A stretch of 64,000 nucleotides of DNA, from contig NZ_CP046072.1 in NCBI RefSeq assembly GCF_017357825.1, positions 2,480,001 to 2,544,000 on the forward strand. The letters are read 5' to 3'. Both the position numbers and the translations under genes were made by a program. Source of the DNA: Sulfurimonas aquatica (GTDB lineage: Bacteria > Campylobacterota > Campylobacteria > Campylobacterales > Sulfurimonadaceae). Shown here piece after piece: positions 17,611-28,578 of this stretch; positions within the stretch are counted from its first letter, which is position 1, and every line of letters begins with the position of its first letter. The notes beneath the pieces are model-generated. The model did not search any database. It was not told the origin of the DNA and worked only from the letters and a program-made list of their open reading frames with translations.

Positions 17611-20334
17611 CTAAATTTTAACAAGTTTAACACTATCGGCTAATATATAACAGATATATCCATTTACTAACTCTGCAGTTATATCTTCTATAGCCCGTTT
17701 ATAGTAACGGACTTGTTTCACATGGTGTTCAGAAAAACTTAGTGAACTTTTATAATCAAGTATATTCCAAGAGCCCTCTTTATGTTTTACTAAAAGATCT
17801 ACATAACGCAGGTTATTTTTATAACGCAGAGCTTTTTCTCTGTAACAATCGCCATCTATAAGCTTAAGCACCTCTTCATTTTCTACAAACATCTCAACTC
17901 GACGGACTATATCTTCTATCTCATCAACTTGGAGTTCAAAACCAAACTTATTTATCATCATATCTTTGGCGTTTGGTATGGACTCTTTATTAAAGGAGCT
18001 CATCATCTCCAGCATATAGTGAAGAGCTAAACCAAAATTAATGGCGTTTATATTTTCCGCTTGCTCACTCTCTAACGCCAGTATGTCACTCTGTGTTCCA
18101 TAGTAAAGCTCTTTGTGTTCCAAAGGTTGAAGATCTTTTTTCTTCTCTTTTTGAACTCTTTCACATTGCAACTCACCACTACTTTTTGCATCTAACTCTA
18201 GCAGATCAAAAGAGGACTTTTTAGACTTTTTAATTATGATGAGATTCTCTCTTGCCCTTGTAAACGCCACATAGAGTGCATTGAGACTATCTTCACGCAC
18301 AAGTTTCTGCTCTTTATGGAGCGCATTTTCATAACTTCTGTCTATCGCTTCTCTATTTTTAGTTCTTAGATATACGTTTTGCAAAGCTATTCCATCATAT
18401 TCATAAATGATACTTGAGCGAGAAGCTGGTGGGTTTTTAAGCCTATCCATCACGATAACGTGAGCGTATTCCAAACCCTTTGACTTATGAACGGTGAGCA
18501 CTCGCACGCCATTGAGGTCTGACGCTGCTGCAGAAGTATCGAGTCTTTCATACTCAAAGAGTAGTGCTTCTATGTCTTCATACCCTTTTATGGCATTTAG
18601 AAAACGCAGGAGATGAAAGTCATGCTCAAAGAGATTATATTTCTCTATGGCGCGTTTGACAACGTCAAAGAGTTTGACCTTATTAAAGTCCACAGAAGAT
18701 ATGCTCTGTATCTCTTGGGATATAAGCGCGAAGAAGTTATGTTTATAGATATCTTCTTTAAAGTAGAGATACTTCAAGTACTCCAAAAGAGCCTTCACGC
18801 TTCTTTGGTTTATGAGTTTTGTCGTTGTCTCTGTTACAACTTCAATCTCATTTTCTTGAAGCGAGAGCTTTATGGCTTCTCCATCCCCATTAGTCGCACA
18901 TAAAATTGCAATCTCATTTAAATCAGCACCAAGAGCTATGAGTCTTTGCACCTGTGTTAGAGTCTCTTCTAAAAGTTCGTCATTCTCTAAGACCTCTACA
19001 TATCCGCCTTGAGCCTCTTTGCGAACAAGTTGGTCGCTATAACCTTCTATCTTATCTCTAAAAGTAGCGTTTACAAACTCTATGACCTCTTTTTGTGAGC
19101 GGTAGTTTGTTAGAAGTTTTTCAACCTCAGTATCATTCTCTTCTACCACCTCGCCAAAAAGAGCCGAAACGCCACCACGAAACCTATAAATAGACTGCTT
19201 CACATCCCCAACAAAAAAGAAACTTCCATTTTCAAAGATTCCATTTCCAGAAGTTATCTCTTCAATGAGAGGTTTTAAAATCTTATACTGAAGTACACTC
19301 GTATCTTGGAACTCATCAAGTAGTATATGTTCTATCTTAGCATCAAGACGAAAGTATAAAAACTGACTATCGTCATTTTTATGCAGTATCTCATAAACAA
19401 GAGAGGTTACGTCTGAAAAACTCAGTTCGCTATCATCCATATAAAGAGCTTTTTTTGACTTTTGATAGATCTCAACAAGTTCATTAAGTGCATAAAAAAA
19501 GTTCTGCTCTTTAGCTCTATGATGATTTGCCACGGTAGTTTGTATGGTATGAAGGTAATGATTCATCTCAAGAGTAAAACACTTCTTAAACGCCCAGTAC
19601 TCCAGAGACTCTTTTTGCACCCATGTTTTATCTTTTAGCTCTGCAAAACTCTCCACTTTAACGGCGCCTTGAAGTTGTCCACTTGCCTTGTCACAGTTGG
19701 CCACTATCCCTTGAAGTCCCGATAAAGCGCTCATGGCTTCGTCTTCAAAGGCTCTCAAGTCGATTTTTGTAAAACTTATGTTTGAGAGTTCCTCTTTTTT
19801 TATGTAAAACTCATCTAAAAGAGTAAAGATGTCACTGATTCTTTTTTTAGACTCCAAAGAGAGGTTTATGAGAATCTCGCGTTTATTGGCAGCACTTACT
19901 TCACTTAAAAAACGCGACATAAGTTTGAGCTCATGTTGAGAACTAAAAGTGGAAAAGTCTGGCATCAAAGAGGCATAGAGAGAAAACTTTCTAAGAACTT
20001 GCGTAAAAAAACTATCTATTGTCATTATTTTCGTGTGTGAGTTTAAAAACTCTTGGAGTATTTTTTTTCGGTTAGCTAGAAGATGTTCACGAGACAAACC
20101 GGTTACCTGCATAATGACATCAAGTTCACCACGAGACTCAAGCTCTTCGAGTGTTTCAACTATTCTCTCGCTCATCTCTGAAGCTGCTTTGTTTGTAAAG
20201 GTAAGTGCTAGTATCTTTGAAGGCTCCGCTTGCATAAAAAGCAGGGAGAGATAACGCACAACAAGCATAAAAGTTTTGCCACTTCCAGCACTCGCTTCGT
20301 AAGCTAGGTTATTTTTAAACATTTCATTATTCAA
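17611..20334 (-). CDS. addA: AddA-like UvrD/RecB-type helicase-nuclease
   Basis: The 907-residue protein is the helicase-nuclease subunit of an AddAB-type complex that resects double-strand breaks for RecA. Walker A is YEASAGSGKTFML; other helicase motifs are ALTFTNKAASEM, LLDEFQDTSVLQY, GDVKQSIYRFRGG, TVHKSKGLEYAHV and ALYVAFTRARENL. A C-terminal PD-(D/E)xK nuclease motif is seen as YVDLLV ... NILDYKSS. The start is TTG at 20334 with AGGAAAG upstream; an ATG at 20322 is the alternative. Its partner addB lies 6 kb upstream, separated by the nor block. Confidence 0.88.
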   Translation of the reverse strand: MNNEMFKNNLAYEASAGSGKTFMLVVRYLSLLFMQAEPSKILALTFTNKAASEMSERIVETLEELESRGELDVIMQVTGLSREHLLANRKKILQEFLNSHTKIMTIDSFFTQVLRKFSLYASLMPDFSTFSSQHELKLMSRFLSEVSAANKREILINLSLESKKRISDIFTLLDEFYIKKEELSNISFTKIDLRAFEDEAMSALSGLQGIVANCDKASGQLQGAVKVESFAELKDKTWVQKESLEYWAFKKCFTLEMNHYLHTIQTTVANHHRAKEQNFFYALNELVEIYQKSKKALYMDDSELSFSDVTSLVYEILHKNDDSQFLYFRLDAKIEHILLDEFQDTSVLQYKILKPLIEEITSGNGIFENGSFFFVGDVKQSIYRFRGGVSALFGEVVEENDTEVEKLLTNYRSQKEVIEFVNATFRDKIEGYSDQLVRKEAQGGYVEVLENDELLEETLTQVQRLIALGADLNEIAILCATNGDGEAIKLSLQENEIEVVTETTTKLINQRSVKALLEYLKYLYFKEDIYKHNFFALISQEIQSISSVDFNKVKLFDVVKRAIEKYNLFEHDFHLLRFLNAIKGYEDIEALLFEYERLDTSAAASDLNGVRVLTVHKSKGLEYAHVIVMDRLKNPPASRSSIIYEYDGIALQNVYLRTKNREAIDRSYENALHKEQKLVREDSLNALYVAFTRARENLIIIKKSKKSSFDLLELDAKSSGELQCERVQKEKKKDLQPLEHKELYYGTQSDILALESEQAENINAINFGLALHYMLEMMSSFNKESIPNAKDMMINKFGFELQVDEIEDIVRRVEMFVENEEVLKLIDGDCYREKALRYKNNLRYVDLLVKHKEGSWNILDYKSSLSFSEHHVKQVRYYKRAIEDITAELVNGYICYILADSVKLVKI

Positions 20335-20430
20335 TAGTAAACTTTCCTATTATTCCCTTTATAGAGAACATCATATTTAGAAGATTATATCAAAATTAGA
20401 GCAAAGAGAATATTTGAAATTTTTAGGCTC

Positions 20431-20673
20431 TTAAAAATAGTAAGCGGCACCAACAAGCAGAAGGATAGTTCCCAGCCATAAGATAGGGATTATCCTATAA
20501 CTTAGCACTACATCTTTTAGTTGCATAAAATGTTCTATGACTAGTAAGCCTTTTATAAATGTGCCCAGGAGTAAGAGAGTGATGATTGCATCACTTACAA
20601 GTTTAAAGTATCCTACTAAAAAAGTAAAGCTTGTAAGTGAAACTAAAATAATCCATATTTTATCTATATTCAT
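20431..20673 (-). CDS. norF: NorF-like small membrane protein (COX4-type)
   Basis: The 80-residue protein has three hydrophobic helices (about 8-25, 28-47, 60-79) and the conserved text LLLLGTFIKGLLVIEHFMQL typical of small prokaryotic cytochrome oxidase subunit IV-like proteins. In cNOR operons this small subunit, paired with the subunit-III-like NorE, is called NorF. It starts one base after norE, which fits the norEF pairing. Its role in NO reductase assembly or activity is inferred from context. Confidence 0.75.
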   Translation of the reverse strand: MNIDKIWIILVSLTSFTFLVGYFKLVSDAIITLLLLGTFIKGLLVIEHFMQLKDVVLSYRIIPILWLGTILLLVGAAYYF

Positions 20674-20674
20674 A

Positions 20675-21253
20675 TCATCTCATTATATATATAAGTGGAA
20701 ATAGAACTATCCAAAGTAGGTCAACTAAGTGCCAGTAGATTGCACCTGTTTGTAAACCTCTATAGTCTTCTAGTGTGTATCCACCATTCTTAGCTTTTTT
20801 TTGCATGTTAAAAAGAACTATAAGACCTAAAAGTACATGCATAAAATGAAAGACTGTGAGCATAATGTAAAACATAAAAAAGGTATTTGTACTGAGGTCT
20901 ATACCTTGTTCAGACTTTTGCATAAATTCAACAATTTTGTTTATGATAAAAAAAGAGCCAAGTCCCATTGCCCCAAGTAGCCATCTTGAAGTAATATAAT
21001 TTGCCTTGTCTCTATCTTTTAGTTGTATAGATTCTACAGCTTTTACAACAAAATAACTACTAGTGATTAATATAATTGTATTTACAAAGCCAAACCTCTG
21101 ATCAAGCAAAAGTTGAGACTCATTAAAGAGTTCAACCTCAAGTCTACGAGAAAAGGCATAGCCTAAAAAGAGTGCACCAAAAGTCACAAGCTCTACATAA
21201 ACAATTATCCATACTCCAAAATCACCTGGAGGTAGTACTTGTTTTACTCTCAC
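20675..21253 (-). CDS. norE: NorE-like cytochrome oxidase subunit III-family protein
   Basis: The 192-residue protein has five membrane helices and the subunit-III pattern GDFGVWIIVYVELVTFGALF at the start, HFMHVLLGLIVL in the middle and GAIYWHLVDLLWIVLFPLIY at the end. It is short, lacking the first two helices of CoxC, as in NorE. The start is a GTG whose last bases overlap the norQ stop (GTGA), suggesting coupled translation. It belongs to the nor operon and probably aids NO reductase activity. Confidence 0.8.
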   Translation of the reverse strand: MRVKQVLPPGDFGVWIIVYVELVTFGALFLGYAFSRRLEVELFNESQLLLDQRFGFVNTIILITSSYFVVKAVESIQLKDRDKANYITSRWLLGAMGLGSFFIINKIVEFMQKSEQGIDLSTNTFFMFYIMLTVFHFMHVLLGLIVLFNMQKKAKNGGYTLEDYRGLQTGAIYWHLVDLLWIVLFPLIYIMR

Positions 21254-22029
21254 GAACTAAAGTGTAAACCAATAAGTTTTCGCAGTACTTCTAAAACCTC
21301 ATCTTCATCACTTAAAGACTCAACGATAGAGTGCATACAAGCTTGGTAAGGGTCAAAACCATTTACTATTAGTTTCGCACTATATACAAGTAATCTTGTT
21401 GAGACTGCCTCTTCTATATCGCTATCTGTGAGTTGTCGAATCTCTCCTGCTATGTTTACAAGCTTTTGTGCGACTTCAGCGTTTACTCCACTCTCTTTAA
21501 TGATTATCTCTTTTTCTATTTCAGGTTTAGGGTAATCAAAACTAAGAGATATAAAACGCTGTTTTGTACTTGGCTTCATTCCCTTGAGTACATTTTGATA
21601 TCCAGGATTATAAGAGACTACCAACATAAAATCAGGATGTGCTTCAATAAGTTCGCCTGTTCTATCTATGGGTAAAACACGACGATAATCAGCAAGTGAG
21701 TGAAGAACTACAGTTGTATCTTTTCTGGCTTCTATAATCTCATCTAGATAACAGATTCCACCCTCACGCACTGCTTTTGTAAGAGGACCATCTTGCCAAA
21801 AAGTTCCATGCTCATTTATAAGGTGACGCCCTATTAAATCTGCTGCACTCAGATCATCATGGCAAACTACAGTATAAACCTTTCTATCTAGTTTTTCGCC
21901 CATCGACTCTATAAAGCGAGTCTTTCCACATCCTGTTGGTCCCTTGATAAGTACAGGAAGATTCATAGAAGCCGCTGCTTGGAAAAGTTCAACTTCGTTT
22001 GATTGTGATAAGTAGTAAGTATTTGACAT
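21250..22029 (-). CDS. norQ: NorQ, MoxR-type AAA+ ATPase for NO reductase maturation
   Basis: The 259-residue protein has Walker A KGPTGCGKTRFIES (about 30-43), Walker B ICYLDEIIEAR and the arginine-rich sensor regions of the MoxR/CbbQ/NorQ family. With NorD it inserts the non-heme iron (FeB) into NorB. It lies 11 bases downstream of norD, in the same operon. Confidence 0.93.
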   Translation of the reverse strand: MSNTYYLSQSNEVELFQAAASMNLPVLIKGPTGCGKTRFIESMGEKLDRKVYTVVCHDDLSAADLIGRHLINEHGTFWQDGPLTKAVREGGICYLDEIIEARKDTTVVLHSLADYRRVLPIDRTGELIEAHPDFMLVVSYNPGYQNVLKGMKPSTKQRFISLSFDYPKPEIEKEIIIKESGVNAEVAQKLVNIAGEIRQLTDSDIEEAVSTRLLVYSAKLIVNGFDPYQACMHSIVESLSDEDEVLEVLRKLIGLHFSS

Positions 22030-22040
22030 AATTGTTCTCC

Positions 22041-23852
22041 TTATTTTGTTAAGTTCATATATATTTCTGGCACTATAGTCGGTAGCTTTTTAGGCTCTCG
22101 TATAACTGCATAACCATTTCTTCCAAAGAGATATGGTAAGTACTCTTTGGCCTCTAAATCAATCGTGATACAAAAAGGAGTGAGTCCCATTTTCTTAGCC
22201 TCTATAATCGCTTTTTTAGTATCTTCTATACCGTAGCGACCATCATATCTATCTACGTCGTTTGGCTTTCCATCGCTGATAATCAACAGTAGTTTATTTT
22301 GTGTTTTTTGTTTTGCTAGTATCTTTGTAGACTCTCTAATTCCTGCACCCATTCTAGTGTAGTATCCAGGCTTAATGGCATCGATTCTTCCACGGGTAAA
22401 GTCACTATATTTTTCATTAAAATTTTTTACAATTTCATATCTTACATTTGTATTTTTCAGCGATGAAAAAGTATAGATGGCGAACTTGTCTTGTAGTTTC
22501 TCTAAAGCTTCTGAGAAAACTATAAGAGCATCTTTTATCATATCTATCACTCGTATCTCTTGCGTTATACCCGCTTCGGTTGAGAGTGAGACATCTGCTA
22601 ATATAAGAGTAGATATATCACGGCTTTTTCTCTCATAACTTTCATAAAAATTCTGATGATGCCCTGATTTATTTAGATGTCCCTTGTAATCTATCCATGT
22701 ATCTAGATTTATCTCATCTCCATAGGGAAGACGACTGTTTTTAACACGCTCAAGTTCCATGAGGTCTAGTTCTCTCTCTATTTTTTTGACCATTTTCTTT
22801 AAACGCAGAGGAAGCTTTAACTCCTCTATATTTGTAATGATATGTGTATTTATACAGACATAATTTTTAAGATAGGAGTCTGTTTTATAGTTATACTCAT
22901 CTATAAAGTGACCATCACCTACTGGATACTCCTCTTGAGAGTGTACTGCTAAGTCTAAGTCCATTTTGAGTCTAGCCGAGAGATTTGCTTTTTTATTTCC
23001 TAAAGTAATCTCATCTAAATCTTCTGCATTATAAAGAGCGTCTTCATCAAAACTATCATCTTCACTTCTATCTACATTGACCTTATCCATTATACTCATC
23101 ATAGACTCTGGAAGAAACGCCACTAAACCATCTGTCTCTTTGTCATCATCCATCTTCTGAGATTGCTTTTTCATCTTTAGAGTTTCAGTTAGCTCCGGCT
23201 TTTCATCTCCACGAACTGGCTCATCCTCATCGTCAAAATCACTATACTTACTTTTTGAATCCTTAGGAGGATATATCCACATCACAAATGGGTAAGCGTT
23301 AAGACTATCTATTGATTGTGCATCTACTAAAGCTTCTTCATTAAAAGATTTAATATATGACAATTTTTCATTCTGCTCTAAAAGATAAGCACTAGCAGAT
23401 TCATAAAAAACTCTAAAACCTGGATATCTATTTATGAGCTCTTGTGCCGCATTATTATTTTTATAAAAAAGAGTTCCTCTGTAATAGTCTGTTTTTGTAG
23501 CCATTGCAACCAGCCAAAAGTAGAGCATCTCGTTAAGCTCTTTTGTAGCAAAGTAAGCGAATGATGCAGGCAAGTAAAGTGCCTTTTCATCTTGAGACGC
23601 AAGAAAAAAACTATTTCCTGCATTTGATATTTTCTCATACAGTGAGCGAGAAGTATCTATATGGCGTTTATCTGTAACTTGGAGCTCTTTAGCTCTTTGA
23701 CCACCTAAAAGGTGATAAAAAACTTTTAAAGCTTTAGATTTGTCTTCAAAAAAAACACGCTCACTCTCATGAGACTTACTTGTTTTTTTATCTAAAAATT
23801 TGTTCCAAAACTTGCCAATAGTCTCTTCAAACTCAAGTATTGAGAGTAACAC
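22041..23852 (-). CDS. norD: NorD, von Willebrand factor A protein for NO reductase activation
   Basis: The 603-residue protein has a helical N-terminal half, an acidic low-complexity linker (about 205-290) and a C-terminal VWA domain (about 415-600). The metal-ion site is seen as ILADVSLSTEAG, with LLLIISDGKPND as the later strand. The VWA protein recruits the NorQ ATPase to NorB. It starts 4 bases after norB. Confidence 0.92.
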   Translation of the reverse strand: MLLSILEFEETIGKFWNKFLDKKTSKSHESERVFFEDKSKALKVFYHLLGGQRAKELQVTDKRHIDTSRSLYEKISNAGNSFFLASQDEKALYLPASFAYFATKELNEMLYFWLVAMATKTDYYRGTLFYKNNNAAQELINRYPGFRVFYESASAYLLEQNEKLSYIKSFNEEALVDAQSIDSLNAYPFVMWIYPPKDSKSKYSDFDDEDEPVRGDEKPELTETLKMKKQSQKMDDDKETDGLVAFLPESMMSIMDKVNVDRSEDDSFDEDALYNAEDLDEITLGNKKANLSARLKMDLDLAVHSQEEYPVGDGHFIDEYNYKTDSYLKNYVCINTHIITNIEELKLPLRLKKMVKKIERELDLMELERVKNSRLPYGDEINLDTWIDYKGHLNKSGHHQNFYESYERKSRDISTLILADVSLSTEAGITQEIRVIDMIKDALIVFSEALEKLQDKFAIYTFSSLKNTNVRYEIVKNFNEKYSDFTRGRIDAIKPGYYTRMGAGIRESTKILAKQKTQNKLLLIISDGKPNDVDRYDGRYGIEDTKKAIIEAKKMGLTPFCITIDLEAKEYLPYLFGRNGYAVIREPKKLPTIVPEIYMNLTK

Positions 23853-23856
23853 AGAA

Positions 23857-25227
<1,371 letters not shown>

Positions 25228-25231
25228 CTAT

Positions 25232-25678
25232 TTATCCTTCAATGTTTGGTGGCCATTCGTTATCATCGATACGAGATGTCCATATTAAAAAGTCAGCTAA
25301 GTCGTTAACCTGAGTTTGCGTTAGGTTGAACTGTGGCATTTTTCTTCTACCAGGTTCACTAAGAGGCTGTGCAGCCATCCATCCATTTAAATACTCTTTA
25401 AATGAAGCTTCATCGCTAGCTCCGCGACGATCAAATACATTTGCAAGCTCTGGTGCATAGTAAGCACCCTCACCCATAATAGTATGGCAACCCACACAGT
25501 TGTTTGTCTCCCATAAGTTTTTACCACGCGCAACAGACTCTGTAATCTTATCTGCGTTTGATAGTTTGGGTACTTTTTGTACTGTATCTACGCTCAGGCC
25601 GGCAAATACTAAAATAGCAAACAGTCCCCCACCGAAGTAGATATTTCTAGCCATATTTTTATTAATACGTTCAGACAT
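25232..25678 (-). CDS. norC: Nitric oxide reductase cytochrome c subunit
   Basis: The 148-residue protein has one N-terminal membrane anchor (about 14-32) and a periplasmic cytochrome c domain. The heme site is NNCVGCHTIMGEGAYYAPEL, and the axial Met lies in GRRKMPQFNLT. It passes electrons from soluble cytochrome c to NorB. It is the first gene of norCBDQEF, with GGGAG upstream of the ATG and twin operator-like repeats in its promoter region. Confidence 0.97.
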   Translation of the reverse strand: MSERINKNMARNIYFGGGLFAILVFAGLSVDTVQKVPKLSNADKITESVARGKNLWETNNCVGCHTIMGEGAYYAPELANVFDRRGASDEASFKEYLNGWMAAQPLSEPGRRKMPQFNLTQTQVNDLADFLIWTSRIDDNEWPPNIEG

Positions 25679-25692
25679 TGATAACTCCCTTA

Positions 25693-25773
25693 TTTAATTC
25701 TACCTATGAGTAGTATATGAAAGTTTAGCAGAGTTATATTTAATTCTACCTTGAAGTAGTATTTAAAAGTTTA
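25693..25773. promoter_or_regulatory. Twin operator-like repeats between norC and the Rrf2 regulator
   Basis: Two 35-base direct repeats, at 25693-25727 and 25739-25773, match at 30 positions and start 46 bases apart. Each holds an imperfect dyad of the form ATNCTAC-N6-GTAGNAT. They fill the 138-base gap between norC (leftward) and the Rrf2-type gene (rightward), so they are good candidates for binding sites of that regulator, controlling both directions. I did not see the same dyad elsewhere in the window by eye. Confidence 0.65.
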
Positions 25774-25816
25774 TTAATATGATTAGAGTATACTTAGCAA
25801 AATAGTTGGAGAGAAG

Positions 25817-26227
25817 ATGCAATTACACAAAACATCACAGTATGCTATTCGTATACTTTCATACATAGCTAACTCTAGTGATACCCTGCTTAGTGCTAAG
25901 GTGCTCTCAGAGACTTTAGATATCTCATATAAATACTTAACAAAAATAATGACTGAACTTGTAAATGGTGGATTTATACTCTCAATAAGAGGTAGAGAAG
26001 GTGGTTACAAGTTAGTAAAGAGCGCTTCTGAAATTACTATACTTGAAATTTTAAATTATTTTAAAGAGCTTGAGGAGTATAACGAGTGTATCTTAGGTAC
26101 AGGATTTTGTAACCCTAATAACAAGTGTATCTTGCATGACCAGTGGCTTGAACCAAAAGGCCTTATAACAAAAATGTTTGCAGAAACTACTCTTGATAAT
26201 TTTGATAGCGAACATTTTAAAATCTAA
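25817..26227 (+). CDS. Rrf2-family regulator, NsrR-like NO sensor
   Basis: The 136-residue protein has an N-terminal winged helix (HKTSQYAIRILSYIA ... SYKYLTKIMTEL, wing RGREGGYKL) and three cysteines (C91, C98, C104) in ECILGTGFC and NKCILHDQW, the place where NsrR and IscR bind an iron-sulfur cluster. Divergent position from norCB and the twin repeats between them support an NO-responsive repressor of the nor operon. The cysteine spacing (x6, x5) is close to but not identical with the best-known NsrR proteins, so the symbol is left blank. GGAGAG precedes the ATG. Confidence 0.85.
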   Translation: MQLHKTSQYAIRILSYIANSSDTLLSAKVLSETLDISYKYLTKIMTELVNGGFILSIRGREGGYKLVKSASEITILEILNYFKELEEYNECILGTGFCNPNNKCILHDQWLEPKGLITKMFAETTLDNFDSEHFKI

Positions 26228-26229
26228 AC

Positions 26230-28575
26230 TTATTCTCTACCACACATAATTTTATACTCACAGTAGAGACAATTCTTTATATCTTCGCACTGCTTAGTAT
26301 CAATCTCTTCAAGTGCTAATAAATCTTTTATATGAGATTGGAGTATCGATAACTTCTCAGTTAAAAACAGTTCAGGAATAATGGTAGACTCTTTTAAATC
26401 ATAAAATCCGCATCCAGTCACATTTCCTAAACTTCCCGAGAGTATATGATAAAACTCTAACTGAAAGTCTGTAGCCTCAGTGAAATTATTTTTATTGTAA
26501 AGAGTGTATGAGCCTGTTTTATAATCTAGCACTTCTATATCATTGTCTAGTTTATCTACTCTATCTATCTGTCCCATTAGAGTCATGCCATGATAAGGAG
26601 CTTTAAAACTCTCTTCCGTTGCGACTACTCTATACCCTTGAGCAAAACGCTCTATTTCATTTTTTGAAAATGCCCTAAGTCGTTTTTTTTGTATGGCTAT
26701 CAAGTACTTGTCTAACTCGCTTCTACCCTTAACACCATCAAGTTCTCGCTCAAGGTCGCTTTGTAACTCTTTTTCATCTGTGTAAAAATTCTTTTTAGAG
26801 TAGAGATTCTTTAAGGCCTCATGAACTGCATTTCCTATTTCATGTTCTTGGGGCATGTCTTTAGGAATAATATGCGAGCTTAAGCGCTGAATGTATTTAT
26901 GGTAATACTTGCGTTTACATGTAAGGAATGTTTTAAGTCTTGTACTTGATAGCTCCACGCCTTTAAAACTATAGGCAATAATCTTATCTTCAAACTCTAC
27001 TCTTTGCTTATCCTCTCTTGTAAAGAGTAGTGATGCAACATCTACTTCTTCATGTATATTTTTATCTTTGATGCCGAGTTGTTTTAAGAACCTAGAAGCA
27101 CTACTCTCACTTGAGGCTACAAAAGAGATCGCTACCTCTTTAGAGGAGTTTATAAGCATCTCATAGTAGTGGCGTTGGAGGTTCTCTCTATCACTCATGG
27201 TTGGCAAGTTTGCGTTTTCCCTAACTTGTGAGTTTAAGAACATATCTTTATCACTGCGTTTAGGCACATTTTTATCATCAAAGTCTACGATTATGACCGC
27301 ATCAAACTTCACAGAACGAGTTTCAAGCACTCCCATAACGGTAACTTTACCACCCCTAACGTCATCTAAACTTCTAGCGGCCAACCTTTGCAAAAAGAGT
27401 TTTAACAAAGACTTCACACTCATATCTAACATAAAAGGGATGACTTTTTTAAAGCTATGAACCTCTTCAGCAAACACCTTTAGTTCGCGTTTATTAGATA
27501 TCAGCTCTTGAATGGTTTGAAGTAGTTCTATAAAGTCAAACTCACTCGCTTTTTTACCAAAGATTCCCAGTAGTAAGTTTTGAACTTCTCTGCCCACTCT
27601 CTCAACTCTGGCATAGTTCTCTTTTGAGTCTTGTTCAATCTCTTTGAGTGACGCGTTTAACTGCTTATAAATTTCGCTCTTGCTAAATGACTCACCCATA
27701 GCAAGGTTAAGGTTTGATTTATCATCAAAACTTTTAAGAGTATCTGCCATCTTCTCATTAGGAAGTATTACGGCTATATTTTCAGGCTGATACCCTTTTT
27801 TCACAAACTCATATATTTTATTTTTAACAAACGCCACTTGAATGATAGACTCGCTAAAACTCTCACAGCTTACGTTTGTGTTTTTAACAATCTTCTCTTT
27901 TGAACTGACATCTTTTTCATTAAGTGATATTTTATACTCATATCCACTCTCAAGCCTTATACCTAACTCTTCAAATCTACTCTGCATTTTAGAATTAAAT
28001 TGACTTGTCGTAAAAACTAGCTCCACTCTGCAAAACTGAGTACATTTTTCTAAAAGTTCAAACTCAAAGTTAGTCAGATGTCCATCCACTTTTATAGTGA
28101 TACTACTGTGTGTTTTAGCATAAGAGTCGTTAAACTCATAAAGTTTTGGTAAAAATATTTTATCTAAGTACTCTCTCTCCTTACACAGTTTTTCATAACG
28201 TTTATAAAGCTCTTGAAGTATACTGATATGCTCTTCATACTCAGCATAAGTATCTGCGTTTAAAAGATTTTCAATCTCATACATCTCAGCGCTAAGTTCT
28301 GCAAAAAATTTAAAGATATAAGTAGAGTTTTTAGTAAAAGTAAAAAAGTTTCTCTCTATCTGAAGATTTGAGAACTCTTTGAAGTCAGAAGCCTCAAGAA
28401 GAAGTAAAACGCGACTATCATCATCTATATACTTATACCCTTTTACGATGCACAGTTTAGAGATAAAATCACTCATAGTGATGTAGTTAGGTAAAAAAAG
28501 GGTTTCTTCTTCTAAGGAGAGTTGCTCGTGGCGAATTGCACGAGCTGAGGGTAAAACTATAGTAGTCTCATCCAT
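26230..28575 (-). CDS. addB: AddB-like nuclease with iron-sulfur cluster motif
   Basis: The 781-residue protein has a degenerate helicase-like body and a C-terminal PD-(D/E)xK nuclease. Visible are GNAVHEALKNLY, MGQIDRVDKL and EVLDYKTGSY (catalytic Asp and Lys). Four cysteines suit the 4Fe-4S latch of AddB and Cas4-type nucleases: one in FLTCKRKYYHKY and three in NCLYCEYKIMC (C-x2-C-x5-C). It should pair with AddA (17611-20334) in double-strand break repair. It starts 3 bases after fixH, at the tail of the cbb3 operon. Confidence 0.85.
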   Translation of the reverse strand: MDETTIVLPSARAIRHEQLSLEEETLFLPNYITMSDFISKLCIVKGYKYIDDDSRVLLLLEASDFKEFSNLQIERNFFTFTKNSTYIFKFFAELSAEMYEIENLLNADTYAEYEEHISILQELYKRYEKLCKEREYLDKIFLPKLYEFNDSYAKTHSSITIKVDGHLTNFEFELLEKCTQFCRVELVFTTSQFNSKMQSRFEELGIRLESGYEYKISLNEKDVSSKEKIVKNTNVSCESFSESIIQVAFVKNKIYEFVKKGYQPENIAVILPNEKMADTLKSFDDKSNLNLAMGESFSKSEIYKQLNASLKEIEQDSKENYARVERVGREVQNLLLGIFGKKASEFDFIELLQTIQELISNKRELKVFAEEVHSFKKVIPFMLDMSVKSLLKLFLQRLAARSLDDVRGGKVTVMGVLETRSVKFDAVIIVDFDDKNVPKRSDKDMFLNSQVRENANLPTMSDRENLQRHYYEMLINSSKEVAISFVASSESSASRFLKQLGIKDKNIHEEVDVASLLFTREDKQRVEFEDKIIAYSFKGVELSSTRLKTFLTCKRKYYHKYIQRLSSHIIPKDMPQEHEIGNAVHEALKNLYSKKNFYTDEKELQSDLERELDGVKGRSELDKYLIAIQKKRLRAFSKNEIERFAQGYRVVATEESFKAPYHGMTLMGQIDRVDKLDNDIEVLDYKTGSYTLYNKNNFTEATDFQLEFYHILSGSLGNVTGCGFYDLKESTIIPELFLTEKLSILQSHIKDLLALEEIDTKQCEDIKNCLYCEYKIMCGRE

Positions 28576-28578
28576 TTT

